Assembly: GCA_028291615.1 (NCBI GenBank)
Contig: JAQGHM010000335.1
Span: forward strand, 1-51,712
Origin: Phycisphaerales bacterium
GTDB taxonomy: Bacteria > Planctomycetota > Phycisphaerae > Tepidisphaerales > Tepidisphaeraceae
Direction: 5' to 3'
Length of the DNA: 51,712 nt
The notes under the pieces were generated by a model. It made no database searches and was not told the DNA's origin. It was given only the letters and a program-made list of their open reading frames with translations. Every line of letters begins with the position of its first letter. Position 1 is the stretch's first letter. The position numbers and the translations under genes were made by a program. Shown in pieces: positions 1 through 6,358 of this stretch.

Positions 1-449
1 GGGCTCGGCTTATAACCGGTGAACATGTTGTGCGTGCCGCGCTCGTGGGCGGCCTCGCCGTGCGTCATCGAGCGGATGACGGTGATCTTGTCGGCGACCT
101 GCGAGGTGTTCTTCATCAGCTCGCCGAAGAGCTCGCCGTCGAGGTTGGTCTTGCAGGTGCCGTGCGGTCCGCGGTATTCGATCGGGGCGTTGGGCTTGGG
201 GTCGAACGATTCGTGCTGCGCCATGCCGCCGGGCAGGAAGATATGGATGACCGACTTGGCCTGTCCTTCCTTCGACTTGCCGCCGTGGGCGTCGTTGACG
301 ACCTGCGCCGCGCGGGCGGCGGTCTGGCCGAAGTAGTCGCCGAGCGTGAGGCCGAGGCCGCCGATCAAGCCGACGTACATGAAGTCGCGGCGTGAAGGCC
401 GCACGTGACGCGGATCGTTACACCAACCGTCAACAAGCTTCTGGCTCAT
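1..449 (-). CDS. DUF1501 family secreted protein, 5' part only
   Basis: The reading frame starts at ATG 449 and runs off the window at base 1, so about the first 149 residues are visible. The N-terminus has a Tat-like signal: RRDF near residue 25, followed by the hydrophobic stretch MYVGLIGGLGLTLG. The mature part contains KSVIHIFLPGGMAQHESFD and later VIRSMTHGEAAHERGTHNMF, which are hallmark segments of the DUF1501 family (sulfatase/alkaline-phosphatase-like fold). In planctomycetes these proteins usually sit beside DUF1549/DUF1553 cytochrome-like proteins and are thought to work in the envelope on sulfated or complex polymers. The neighbour that would confirm this lies outside the window. 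A weak GGGAAG precedes the start. Enzymatic activity is not established for the family. Confidence 0.85.
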   Translation of the reverse strand, partial: MSQKLVDGWCNDPRHVRPSRRDFMYVGLIGGLGLTLGDYFGQTAARAAQVVNDAHGGKSKEGQAKSVIHIFLPGGMAQHESFDPKPNAPIEYRGPHGTCKTNLDGELFGELMKNTSQVADKITVIRSMTHGEAAHERGTHNMFTGYKPS

Positions 450-626
450 AAATCTTCCCGCTGTCTGAAGAGGCCTCGGACACATTTCAACTACCCGGCG
501 TCATAAATATGGATCGCCGGATATTACGCTACCAAGCTATAGCCATCGTCCGAACCGATGTTGAATCCCCAGAACCCGCTATTTTGGATGAGAGGGAAAT
601 AAAGCAGTTAGGGCGGCGGAAGGAGG

Positions 627-1430
627 CTAATTCTCGGCGAAACCGCCACGTGGTGGGGCGACGGCGCTTGCGCGTGCGAGGGCGTACATGGCGGTTAGAG
701 CGAGAACCGCTGCAATCGCGCCGCCGGCGAGGAGCGACAATGATCCCACTCCTAATCCGGCCAGCAGCTTGAGCATCCCCCACGCGCCAAGCGGTACGAG
801 CAGGTTGTCCCATCCGCCGGTTACGAATGCTTCGATAACCGTCAGCACCAGCGCGACGACCAGCGCCAGCAGGACCGATTCGACGCGACCGGTGTTGCCG
901 GCGAGGAGGAGCGTCAGGTGCGTGGAGGCGAAGGCGACGGCGGTGAAGGCGAGGGAGCCTTCGAGGCTTTTGCAACCGCCGGGGGTGGCGTAGCGGCACA
1001 TGCCGTAACGCCGACCGACGACCGCCGCAGCGGCGTCGGCGAGGGTGAGCACCAGGATCGGCGCGAGGTACGCCACGCTGTCGCCGCGCGCGAGCGCGAA
1101 CACGATCGCGACCGAGATCGGGAAGAGGAATTCGCCGACGGATCGCCGGCCGACGCCGTCAATCACCCCCCCCACGTGATTGTCGAGCGCGGCCAGGAAT
1201 CGCCGGGCGATCAGCAGGGCGACGTAGACGCCGCAGAGCGCCAGCACCGGCGCCGTGCGATCGAAGAGCCAGGGGAGCGGGCAAAGGATCAGGCCCATGG
1301 CGACGTGGAGGAGCTTGCGCGAGAGTTCGGCTGCGCCAGCGCCGCGGCGGTCGAACCAGCAGACGAGCCAGAGCGCGACGCGCGAGGCACAGAGGATGCC
1401 GATGATGATGAGGCAATCGCGAAACGTCAT
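627..1430 (-). CDS. Dolichol/phytol kinase-like CTP-dependent membrane kinase
   Basis: This 267-residue polytopic membrane protein has about seven hydrophobic segments. RKLLHVAMGL (near residue 38) and LADAAAAVVGRRYG followed by KSLEGSLA (residues ~130-160) match the conserved signature of the SEC59/DGK1/VTE5 family (dolichol, diacylglycerol and phytol kinases, COG0170), which is distantly related to phosphatidate cytidylyltransferases. The known members transfer phosphate, usually from CTP, to a lipid alcohol in the membrane. The bacterial substrate cannot be read from sequence. It is last in a minus-strand run after a polysaccharide export lipoprotein and a small membrane protein (gap 18 nt), so a role in recycling an isoprenoid or lipid carrier for envelope glycans is a reasonable inference. 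Confidence 0.8.
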   Translation of the reverse strand: MTFRDCLIIIGILCASRVALWLVCWFDRRGAGAAELSRKLLHVAMGLILCPLPWLFDRTAPVLALCGVYVALLIARRFLAALDNHVGGVIDGVGRRSVGEFLFPISVAIVFALARGDSVAYLAPILVLTLADAAAAVVGRRYGMCRYATPGGCKSLEGSLAFTAVAFASTHLTLLLAGNTGRVESVLLALVVALVLTVIEAFVTGGWDNLLVPLGAWGMLKLLAGLGVGSLSLLAGGAIAAVLALTAMYALARASAVAPPRGGFAEN

Positions 1431-1448
1431 GATCGTGCTCGAACATTT

Positions 1449-1637
1449 TCAGCGCAATGCGCTGGCGATTTCCCGACCTGCACCTGCGACGGCGCCGACG
1501 ACCGCGCCGACACAGGCGAGGCAGAAGCAGACGCCGGTGCAGTCGGCGGAGTTCTGCCCGAAGAGCGCGTATCCCAGGACGATCCCGAGGGCGGCGGTGG
1601 CGAGTGAAAGGCCGATGATTCTTGCGATAGGCGCCAT
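1449..1637 (-). CDS. Small membrane protein, unknown function
   Basis: A 62-residue protein with two hydrophobic stretches: IIGLSLATAALGIVLGYALF, and the cysteine/glycine-rich CFCLACVGAVVGAVAGAG, which resembles a glycine zipper. An AAGG-like ribosome site precedes the ATG. It lies 25 nt after the polysaccharide export gene and 18 nt before the lipid-kinase-like gene on the same strand, so it is probably cotranscribed. I do not recognise a family. Confidence 0.55.
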   Translation of the reverse strand: MAPIARIIGLSLATAALGIVLGYALFGQNSADCTGVCFCLACVGAVVGAVAGAGREIASALR

Positions 1638-1662
1638 GATGACCTTGCCTTTGTGATAAAGA

Positions 1663-2400
1663 TCAGCGCGAGCCCGCGCCGACGCCTTGCATCGCGCCGA
1701 CGGTTCCCGCGCCGGCGCTGAGGGGGCCGAAGAGCTGGCGGGTTTTTTCGTCCCAGGCGGCCAGGGGGCTGTAGGGGACGTAGATGATGTCGCCTTCGTT
1801 GAGGAGATAGTTCTGCCGCGTGTCGCCGGCGAGGTAGACGCGGGTCATGTCGATCTCGACGGTTGCGCCGTCGCCGGCATCGAGCGAAGGGCGGCTGACG
1901 CGGACGCGCTGTGGCCAGGAGTTTTGGTTGAAGCCTGCGGAGGCGACGGCGCTGATGACGGTGTCGCGGCCGGTGTAGACTTTGCGGCCGGGGTTTTGGA
2001 CGGCGGTGCCGAAGACGGCGTAGAACTTGCTGTTGTATTCGAAGACGTCGGCCTGGACGGCGACATTGTTGAAGTATTTGCCGGCGGCCTCGGTGAGGGT
2101 CTTGCCGATTTCTTTGGGGGTTTGGCCGGCGAAGAAGACCTCGCCGATGAGGTTGAGCTGGATCATGCCGTCGGGGCGGATGGTGGTGGTGAGTTGGTCG
2201 AGTTCTTTGACGCCGGGGGCGTGGATCATGAGCTTGTCGGGCGGGGCGACGCGGTACTCGGTGGCGGAGACGCCTAGGGTGCTGGCGCGGCGGAAGACGC
2301 CGTCGCTGCTCCGGGTCGCCTCACTCGGCGTGGTGGCGCCGCCGCAGCCGACGAGGGCCAGAAGTCCGCTGAGTCCGAGCCAATGGGAGAGCACTCGCAT
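1663..2400 (-). CDS. Wza-like polysaccharide export lipoprotein (Poly_export + SLBB)
   Basis: A 245-residue lipoprotein. The signal peptide ends in the lipobox LVGC (Cys at residue 19). Residues ~48-115 (YRVAPPDKLMIHAPGV, then TTIRPDGMIQLNLIGEVF) form the Poly_export domain. Residues ~125-210 are SLBB-like (FGTAVQNPGRKVYTGRDTV ... GDIIYVPYSP). Proteins of this type form the outer-membrane or periplasmic channel for capsular and exopolysaccharide export, normally with a Wzz/Wzc partner. The gene has a good GAGGTG ribosome site before ATG 2400. The C-terminus lacks Wza's long amphipathic helix and ends in a Gly/Ala-rich tail, as in many short planctomycete paralogues. The FHA/two-TM coiled-coil protein at 14097 has a Wzz-like layout but is 12 kb away. 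Confidence 0.88.
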   Translation of the reverse strand: MRVLSHWLGLSGLLALVGCGGATTPSEATRSSDGVFRRASTLGVSATEYRVAPPDKLMIHAPGVKELDQLTTTIRPDGMIQLNLIGEVFFAGQTPKEIGKTLTEAAGKYFNNVAVQADVFEYNSKFYAVFGTAVQNPGRKVYTGRDTVISAVASAGFNQNSWPQRVRVSRPSLDAGDGATVEIDMTRVYLAGDTRQNYLLNEGDIIYVPYSPLAAWDEKTRQLFGPLSAGAGTVGAMQGVGAGSR

Positions 2401-2461
2401 ATCGCACCTCGTTCAACTTGGGATTGACAACCACTTTCTAATGCAAAGAACGCAGTCAAAT

Positions 2462-2531
2462 AAAAAGGCCGGCCCGCTTACACACCGCCTACGCTGGTGA
2501 GAGTCCTTTAGACAGTGGCAGGCGGGCCGGC
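2462..2531 (-). terminator. Probable intrinsic terminator after the winged-helix gene
   Basis: A perfect 10-bp inverted repeat (2468-2477 and 2522-2531, GCCGGCCCGC arms) encloses the last codons of the winged-helix gene. Read on the minus strand it is followed at once by CTTTTTATTT. The loop is long (44 nt), which is unusual. The GGCC-rich arm may also fold locally. It separates the regulator operon from the polysaccharide export gene. Confidence 0.5.
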
Positions 2532-2929
2532 GCAGCAGCGCGGCCCGTGGCGGCCAGGGCATCGGCCACCACCTGTTCCAATTCCTGCACGTACTCGAGA
2601 AATCGCTTTCGCCCGGCCTCGGTCAGACGCACCAGCGTTTGAGGCCGATTGTTCTTGAACCCCTTCCAAACCTCGACGAGCTTTGATTCCTGTAAGAGCT
2701 GCATGTGCCGGCTTAGGTTTCCATCCGTCAGCGAACAGAGATCTTTGAGGTCGTTGAAGAGGAGACCGTCGGGGTGCGTCGCGAGGGACGACATGATGCT
2801 GAGGCGCGCCTTCTCGTGGATGACGCGCTCGAGGCCTTCGTAGGCGAAGCGGCCGCTTTCGCCCGCGGCGGTGGCGGGTTGAGTCTCGTTCGACGGCTGC
2901 GGATCGTTTTTCTTGTTACGGCTGGCCAT
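2489..2929 (-). CDS. Winged-helix transcriptional regulator
   Basis: A 146-residue protein. After a charged ~30-residue leader, residues ~33-115 form a winged helix: VIHEKARLSIMSSL, LLFNDLKDLCSLTDGNLSRH (recognition helix region) and the wing VEVWKGFKNNRPQTLVRLTEAG. This is the PF13601-type (HTH_34) domain, related to ArsR/MarR regulators. Its start overlaps the end of the preceding membrane protein gene by 14 nt, so the two are translationally coupled. In this arrangement the regulator usually represses its own operon. The A/T-rich repeats at 3556-3574, next to the promoter, are the obvious candidate operator. No metal-binding cysteine cluster is present. Confidence 0.85.
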   Translation of the reverse strand: MASRNKKNDPQPSNETQPATAAGESGRFAYEGLERVIHEKARLSIMSSLATHPDGLLFNDLKDLCSLTDGNLSRHMQLLQESKLVEVWKGFKNNRPQTLVRLTEAGRKRFLEYVQELEQVVADALAATGRAAAPARLPLSKGLSPA

Positions 2930-3530
2930 GATCTTTTTCCAAAGTCCACCAGAGGATGACTGCGGCGAGAAATTGTCCGGGGGCGAATACCAGCGCCATC
3001 GTCCAAGGCCAGAACGCCGAGCCTTGATCGGTGAGGGCGATGCAGACTAACCCTGCGAGCAGATAATAGCCCGCGACGATCGATATCTCTTTGGGGAGCA
3101 CGCGGCGCGAGGCGAAGATGCCGAGGGAGAAGATGACGGCCCATAGGCCGGGGAGGAGCCAGACCTCGTCATGGGCGAACCAGACCATGACGAGGGTGAG
3201 GAGTGCGCCGGCGACGAGGCTGGGGACGAACTGCTCGGCGGCCTGGACGGTGAGTTCCTTTTGCAGGGGCGAGTGAGACTTGACGCAACGGAGGATCATC
3301 TCGGTGGCAGCGGCGACGACGCTGAGGAGCGCGGCGACGAGCCAGTAGCAGAGGTAGCCCTTGACGTTTTTGGCTGCGCCGGGGAGCCAGATGGATTGAG
3401 CGAGGGCGGTGGCGATGGCGACGACGCCTGAGAAGGCGGCGGTGGCTGAGCGATACCCGCGGAAGACGGCGGTTCGTGCCATCTGGCGGCGGATCTCCGA
3501 GATTTGCGACAGGGCTTCGTGGAGTTCCAT
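2916..3530 (-). CDS. Membrane protein paired with winged-helix regulator
   Basis: A 204-residue protein with an N-terminal amphipathic helix (MELHEALSQISEIRRQMART) and about six hydrophobic segments, ending in a charged cytoplasmic tail (EKDHGQP). It is the first gene of a two-gene operon with the winged-helix gene, whose start it overlaps by 14 nt. Such membrane protein/HTH pairs are common in Acidobacteria and Planctomycetes, but their function is unknown to me. Transport or signal sensing at the membrane, relayed to the regulator, is only an inference. Confidence 0.75.
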   Translation of the reverse strand: MELHEALSQISEIRRQMARTAVFRGYRSATAAFSGVVAIATALAQSIWLPGAAKNVKGYLCYWLVAALLSVVAAATEMILRCVKSHSPLQKELTVQAAEQFVPSLVAGALLTLVMVWFAHDEVWLLPGLWAVIFSLGIFASRRVLPKEISIVAGYYLLAGLVCIALTDQGSAFWPWTMALVFAPGQFLAAVILWWTLEKDHGQP

Positions 3531-3555
3531 CGGATCACCGTCCCAGGCGAATTGA

Positions 3556-3596
3556 CTTTATAAGGCAAAGTATAAATCGGATTTTTGGGGTGTCAA
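3556..3596 (-). promoter_or_regulatory. Near-consensus promoter with candidate operator for the membrane protein/HTH operon
   Basis: Read on the minus strand: TTGACA (3591-3596), a 16-nt spacer, then TATACT (3569-3574). This is 39 nt upstream of the membrane protein's ATG at 3530. Around and just downstream of the -10 lie A/T-rich repeats: on the plus strand ACTTTATAAGGCAAAGT is an inverted repeat with 5-bp arms, and TTATAA/GTATAA recur 12 nt apart. In so GC-rich a genome this sequence stands out. The adjacent winged-helix protein is the natural candidate to bind it. Confidence 0.7.
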
Positions 3597-3721
3597 GGTG
3601 AAATAATTTTTTCGAGGCACGCCGGGGCAAAGCGCTGAGAGCCATGCGACCAGAGCGCCGCCCCGGACCTCCGCGCAGCAAACACGTTTTCTCCACCGAC
3701 ACGTTCCCGCACCTCTGACCT

Positions 3722-4249
3722 TCACCACCCACCCCCACGCACGTACCGCTCCCAAGCCCACACAACCAACCCAGCCACGACCAAACCCGCCACCACCAAA
3801 ACCAGCGCCCTGTCCCGCGACCAATTCGAATAAACGAGCGACGGATCACGCCGCGTCCGGTTCTCCGTAATCAGCCCAAGAACTCGACCCATTTCCCCGT
3901 CCGCGCCCGTCCTCATCCGCCCAACTGCTCTCATCATCTCACGGCTTTGCTCGAAGTCTCGGATGAACTTACTGACCTCGAGCATTTCCACCCCCGCCCC
4001 CCGCGCGATCCGGCGCCGCCGCCCCGCCTCGATCAACTCCGGCCCCCCGCGCTCGGCCACCGTCATCGACTGATAAATCGCCCGCATCCGTTTCAGGCTC
4101 CGCACAATGTCCCCCTCGCTCATCTTCACCTGCTTCATCATGTCCCCCATCCCCGGCATCATCCCCATCACCTTCCCCATCGGCCCCAGCTTCTGCACGC
4201 GCATCATCTGAGCCACGAAATCACCGAGCGTGAATTCACGGCGCATCAT
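3722..4249 (-). CDS. Stand-alone SRP54 (Ffh) M-domain protein with C-terminal membrane anchor
   Basis: A 175-residue protein. Residues 5-112 align by eye along the whole M domain of Ffh. FTLGDFVAQMMRVQKLGPMG corresponds to E. coli Ffh FDLNDFLEQLRQMKNMGGMA. KVMGMMPGMG is the methionine-rich finger. SMTVAERGGPELIEAG and RRRRIARGAG correspond to Ffh SMTMKERAKPEIIKGS and RKRRIAAGSG, the helix-turn-helix that binds 4.5S RNA. There is no N or G (GTPase) domain, and the next gene upstream is unrelated and on the other strand. Residues 148-166 form one strong TM helix with a short basic tail, so it is probably tail-anchored. I start it at ATG 4249, which follows GGAGG with 8-nt spacing; a GTG at 4282 is possible. 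Two serines of the RNA-binding motif are Gly and Ala here. Role unknown; binding of hydrophobic segments or SRP RNA at the membrane is inferred. Confidence 0.85.
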   Translation of the reverse strand: MMRREFTLGDFVAQMMRVQKLGPMGKVMGMMPGMGDMMKQVKMSEGDIVRSLKRMRAIYQSMTVAERGGPELIEAGRRRRIARGAGVEMLEVSKFIRDFEQSREMMRAVGRMRTGADGEMGRVLGLITENRTRRDPSLVYSNWSRDRALVLVVAGLVVAGLVVWAWERYVRGGGW

Positions 4250-4356
4250 CCCGATAACCTCCACGAGCCATGATACCGGCACATAGTGCGTGTTAAACGC
4301 TTCGCGCCATTACAAACTTACCTTGCTTTTCAACGTGAAGCGACGGTGCTCGTCCG

Positions 4357-4362
4357 TATAAT
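4357..4362 (+). promoter_or_regulatory. Perfect -10 hexamer 7 nt before the Abi-alpha start
   Basis: TATAAT ends 7 nt before ATG 4370. A transcript from it would begin at or next to the A of the ATG, and no Shine-Dalgarno sequence precedes that ATG. I see no convincing -35. This suggests leaderless expression. Confidence 0.5.
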
Positions 4363-4369
4363 TCTGCCC

Positions 4370-5119
4370 ATGAGCGATTTGCCCCAACTCCCCGATTTCG
4401 GTGATCTCGCACAAATTCTGGACTCCAAGACGGTTGAGAAGGTCTACGCCGACGCCATACAGCCCGCAGCCCGAGAGGTGGGCGGGATCGGATCGGCTTT
4501 AGCAAAGACTCTCCACCTCTTCCTCGCCCCCTTGCAACTGGCAGCCGCCTACCAAGACCGTTTGGCTATGATGCTGGACAAGGTGCGGAGAGAAGTGCCG
4601 CGAGAGCGCCATACTCAGGCACCGCCTGAGTTGGCGGGGCCAATACTTTTGAACCTCAGATTCATTGGAGACGACAACATCCTCAAAGACCTCTACCTCA
4701 ACCTTCTAACCCGAGCAATCGACAAGGACAGGCAGAAGGAAGCTCACCCCGGATTCGTGAAAATCATCGAACAACTCTCGCCAGAAGAGGGCGACTTCCT
4801 GCTCAGGGTCGTCGAGGTCGGGGAGTACGTGAACACCCAACGGGAACGCCACGAGGAGCCATATCCGTTGACTGACGCCTTCCCGCACCTGACGTACGAG
4901 GAAATCTCTAACTTCAGTGAGCGCTTATGGTCTCTGGGGATAGGCCAGATACTCGTGTCACGCGAGGGCTGGTTGACAGGTCAGATCTCGTTCACTGCTT
5001 TTGGTGCGGCGTTTATCAAGGCTTGTGTCCCACGGAGTATCCTTCTCGAGATCCCGTCGCGGCAGTGGCTGGCTAGGATCGCTGATCGCGCCCCCACTGT
5101 AGAGCACGTTTCGGTATAA
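4370..5119 (+). CDS. Abi-alpha (DUF4393) family protein
   Basis: A 249-residue soluble protein. VEKVYADAIQPAAREVGG near the N-terminus, TLHLFLAPLQLAAAYQDR, the E/R-rich helix, PPELAGPILLNLRFIGDD, LKDLYLNLLTRAIDKD and AHPGFVKIIEQLSPEEGDFL are the successive conserved segments of the Abi-alpha/DUF4393 family (abortive infection alpha), found in phage-defence settings. The biochemical activity of the family is not known to me. I chose ATG 4370 because similarity begins there; upstream in-frame codons to 4286 look non-coding. There is no SD. The stop codon lies inside the -10 box of the next gene, and two further accessory-type genes follow, so this looks like the first gene of a small defence cassette. 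Confidence 0.75.
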   Translation: MSDLPQLPDFGDLAQILDSKTVEKVYADAIQPAAREVGGIGSALAKTLHLFLAPLQLAAAYQDRLAMMLDKVRREVPRERHTQAPPELAGPILLNLRFIGDDNILKDLYLNLLTRAIDKDRQKEAHPGFVKIIEQLSPEEGDFLLRVVEVGEYVNTQRERHEEPYPLTDAFPHLTYEEISNFSERLWSLGIGQILVSREGWLTGQISFTAFGAAFIKACVPRSILLEIPSRQWLARIADRAPTVEHVSV

Positions 5120-5120
5120 T
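5115..5120 (+). promoter_or_regulatory. Perfect -10 hexamer overlapping the Abi-alpha stop codon
   Basis: TATAAT contains the TAA stop of the Abi-alpha gene (5117-5119) and ends 6 nt before the next ATG at 5127, with no SD between. It mirrors the arrangement at 4357-4362 and again suggests a leaderless mRNA. Confidence 0.5.
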
Positions 5121-5126
5121 CGCAGC

Positions 5127-5558
5127 ATGAAGCGTGTGAGATTGAAAGGTGCCAAGAATGCGCCGCTCGTAGGCAATATGGGGCTGTACGCAGTCTGCTA
5201 TGAACTCTCGAAGCGGGGGTGGAACGTGATGCCGACTTCCCGAAATGCCAAAGGTATCGACATTGTCGGTTATGACCAGCGGGGGGAAGAGATGATTACC
5301 GTTCAGGTTAAAGCGCTCAGCAAGAAAACTCCGGTCGCTCTCGGAAGCGATCCCGAACTGTGCAACCTGCTCGCCAAGTATGTCGTGGTCGCCCGAGGCG
5401 TGCGGAAGGAGCCCGAATTCTTCATAGCGAGAACTGACGATATACGCCCCCTCGTTCACACAGGGTATAACGAGGCGGGGAAGAGAAGCTGTTGGCTCCA
5501 GCGGCATGCCTACGAGGGGTTTAAGGATCAATGGGATACGATAGGTGAAGGTTGGTGA
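5127..5558 (+). CDS. PD-(D/E)XK nuclease-fold-like protein
   Basis: A 143-residue protein. The N-terminal helix GNMGLYAVCYELSKRGWNVM, then NAKGIDIVGYD with D45, then the strand MITVQVKALSK with Q60-V61-K62, form the outline of a restriction-endonuclease-like fold (E26/D45/QxK, with Gln in place of the second acidic residue, a known variant). This layout resembles small DNA-cleaving or substrate-binding domains such as DUF4365-like proteins. It sits 7 nt after the Abi-alpha gene. Whether it cuts DNA, and whether it acts with its neighbours, is inference. A general endonuclease-like accessory protein is the safest label. Confidence 0.6.
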   Translation: MKRVRLKGAKNAPLVGNMGLYAVCYELSKRGWNVMPTSRNAKGIDIVGYDQRGEEMITVQVKALSKKTPVALGSDPELCNLLAKYVVVARGVRKEPEFFIARTDDIRPLVHTGYNEAGKRSCWLQRHAYEGFKDQWDTIGEGW

Positions 5559-5613
5559 TCCTCGAGTCGCGTCTTTGGGGCGGTGGTGAAGATCGAACAG
5601 CGTTTTAATCAAA

Positions 5614-6180
5614 ATGGCGATTGGCCCCTTCTCTATCATCAGGTATCACGCCGCGGACGCCGCGACATTCATTGAGTTCTGGAACAACCAGTACGATTAC
5701 GATCAGGAACACCTCTACGACACCCACATCGGTGCGCCGATCACGCCCGATTCCTTGGCAGCTTTGTTTGAGTGGAAGAACGGCAGCGCCCTCTCAGCCA
5801 AGAAACAGAAGTCCATCCAGCAATACCTATTTCCGTCCGAGCGAATTGCTGCCGACGCCGATCTCGACACGCTCAAGGAATTCCTCTGCCGCCCCGGTGG
5901 AGCAATCTGGCGCATCTATTGGCTTCACATCCAGCATCCCCAACGCTTTCCCATCTATGACCAGCATGTACACCGGGCTATGGCCAGCCTAAGCGGGTCG
6001 CCCAACTTTGAGATACCAAAAGCGAAGCACCAGAAGGTGAGCACCTACCTCAACCAATACCTCCCGTTCATGTCGTTCTTCCAGCTATTTCCAATCCGCA
6101 AGGTAGATCGGGCGTTGTGGGCATACGGCCGCTTCCTCTCCTTTAAGTACAGGTCGTTGGTAGCACCTGACCCTGCTTAG
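5614..6180 (+). CDS. HhH-GPD/OGG-fold-like protein
   Basis: A 188-residue mainly helical protein. FPIYDQHVHRAM (residues 112-123) resembles the catalytic-Asp segment of HhH-GPD DNA glycosylases (P-[VI]-x-D-x-x-V-x-R), with D116 as the candidate aspartate. LCRPGGAIWRIYWLHI just before it would be the hairpin/helix region, and RKVDRALWAYGRFLSF the last helix. I recall small OGG-fold proteins of this kind as accessory genes, but the similarity here is judged by eye. No SD precedes ATG 5614; TTTAAT ends 4 nt upstream, a third case of a -10-like hexamer against the start. It lies 55 nt after the nuclease-like gene, as the third gene of the cassette. Confidence 0.5.
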   Translation: MAIGPFSIIRYHAADAATFIEFWNNQYDYDQEHLYDTHIGAPITPDSLAALFEWKNGSALSAKKQKSIQQYLFPSERIAADADLDTLKEFLCRPGGAIWRIYWLHIQHPQRFPIYDQHVHRAMASLSGSPNFEIPKAKHQKVSTYLNQYLPFMSFFQLFPIRKVDRALWAYGRFLSFKYRSLVAPDPA

Positions 6181-6358
6181 CGCCGGTTTTTCCATCCGAT
6201 GCCAAATCGATTTCGATCCACTTCAAAGTCGCTTGCTGTGTCGCGGATCAATAGCCCCATCCAAATTCCGAATTTTTGAGATTTTCGGTTGCCACATTGA
6301 ACGGCATTTGTTAGGATACCCCTCGGTATCGAAGTGAACTTTTAAAAGGGAGGTTCCA

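Noticed and set aside
918-1607. Plus-strand open frame of 229 residues opposite the lipid-kinase-like gene
   Set aside because: Its composition is Glu/Arg/Ala-biased with no motifs, and the minus strand encodes a conserved membrane enzyme there.
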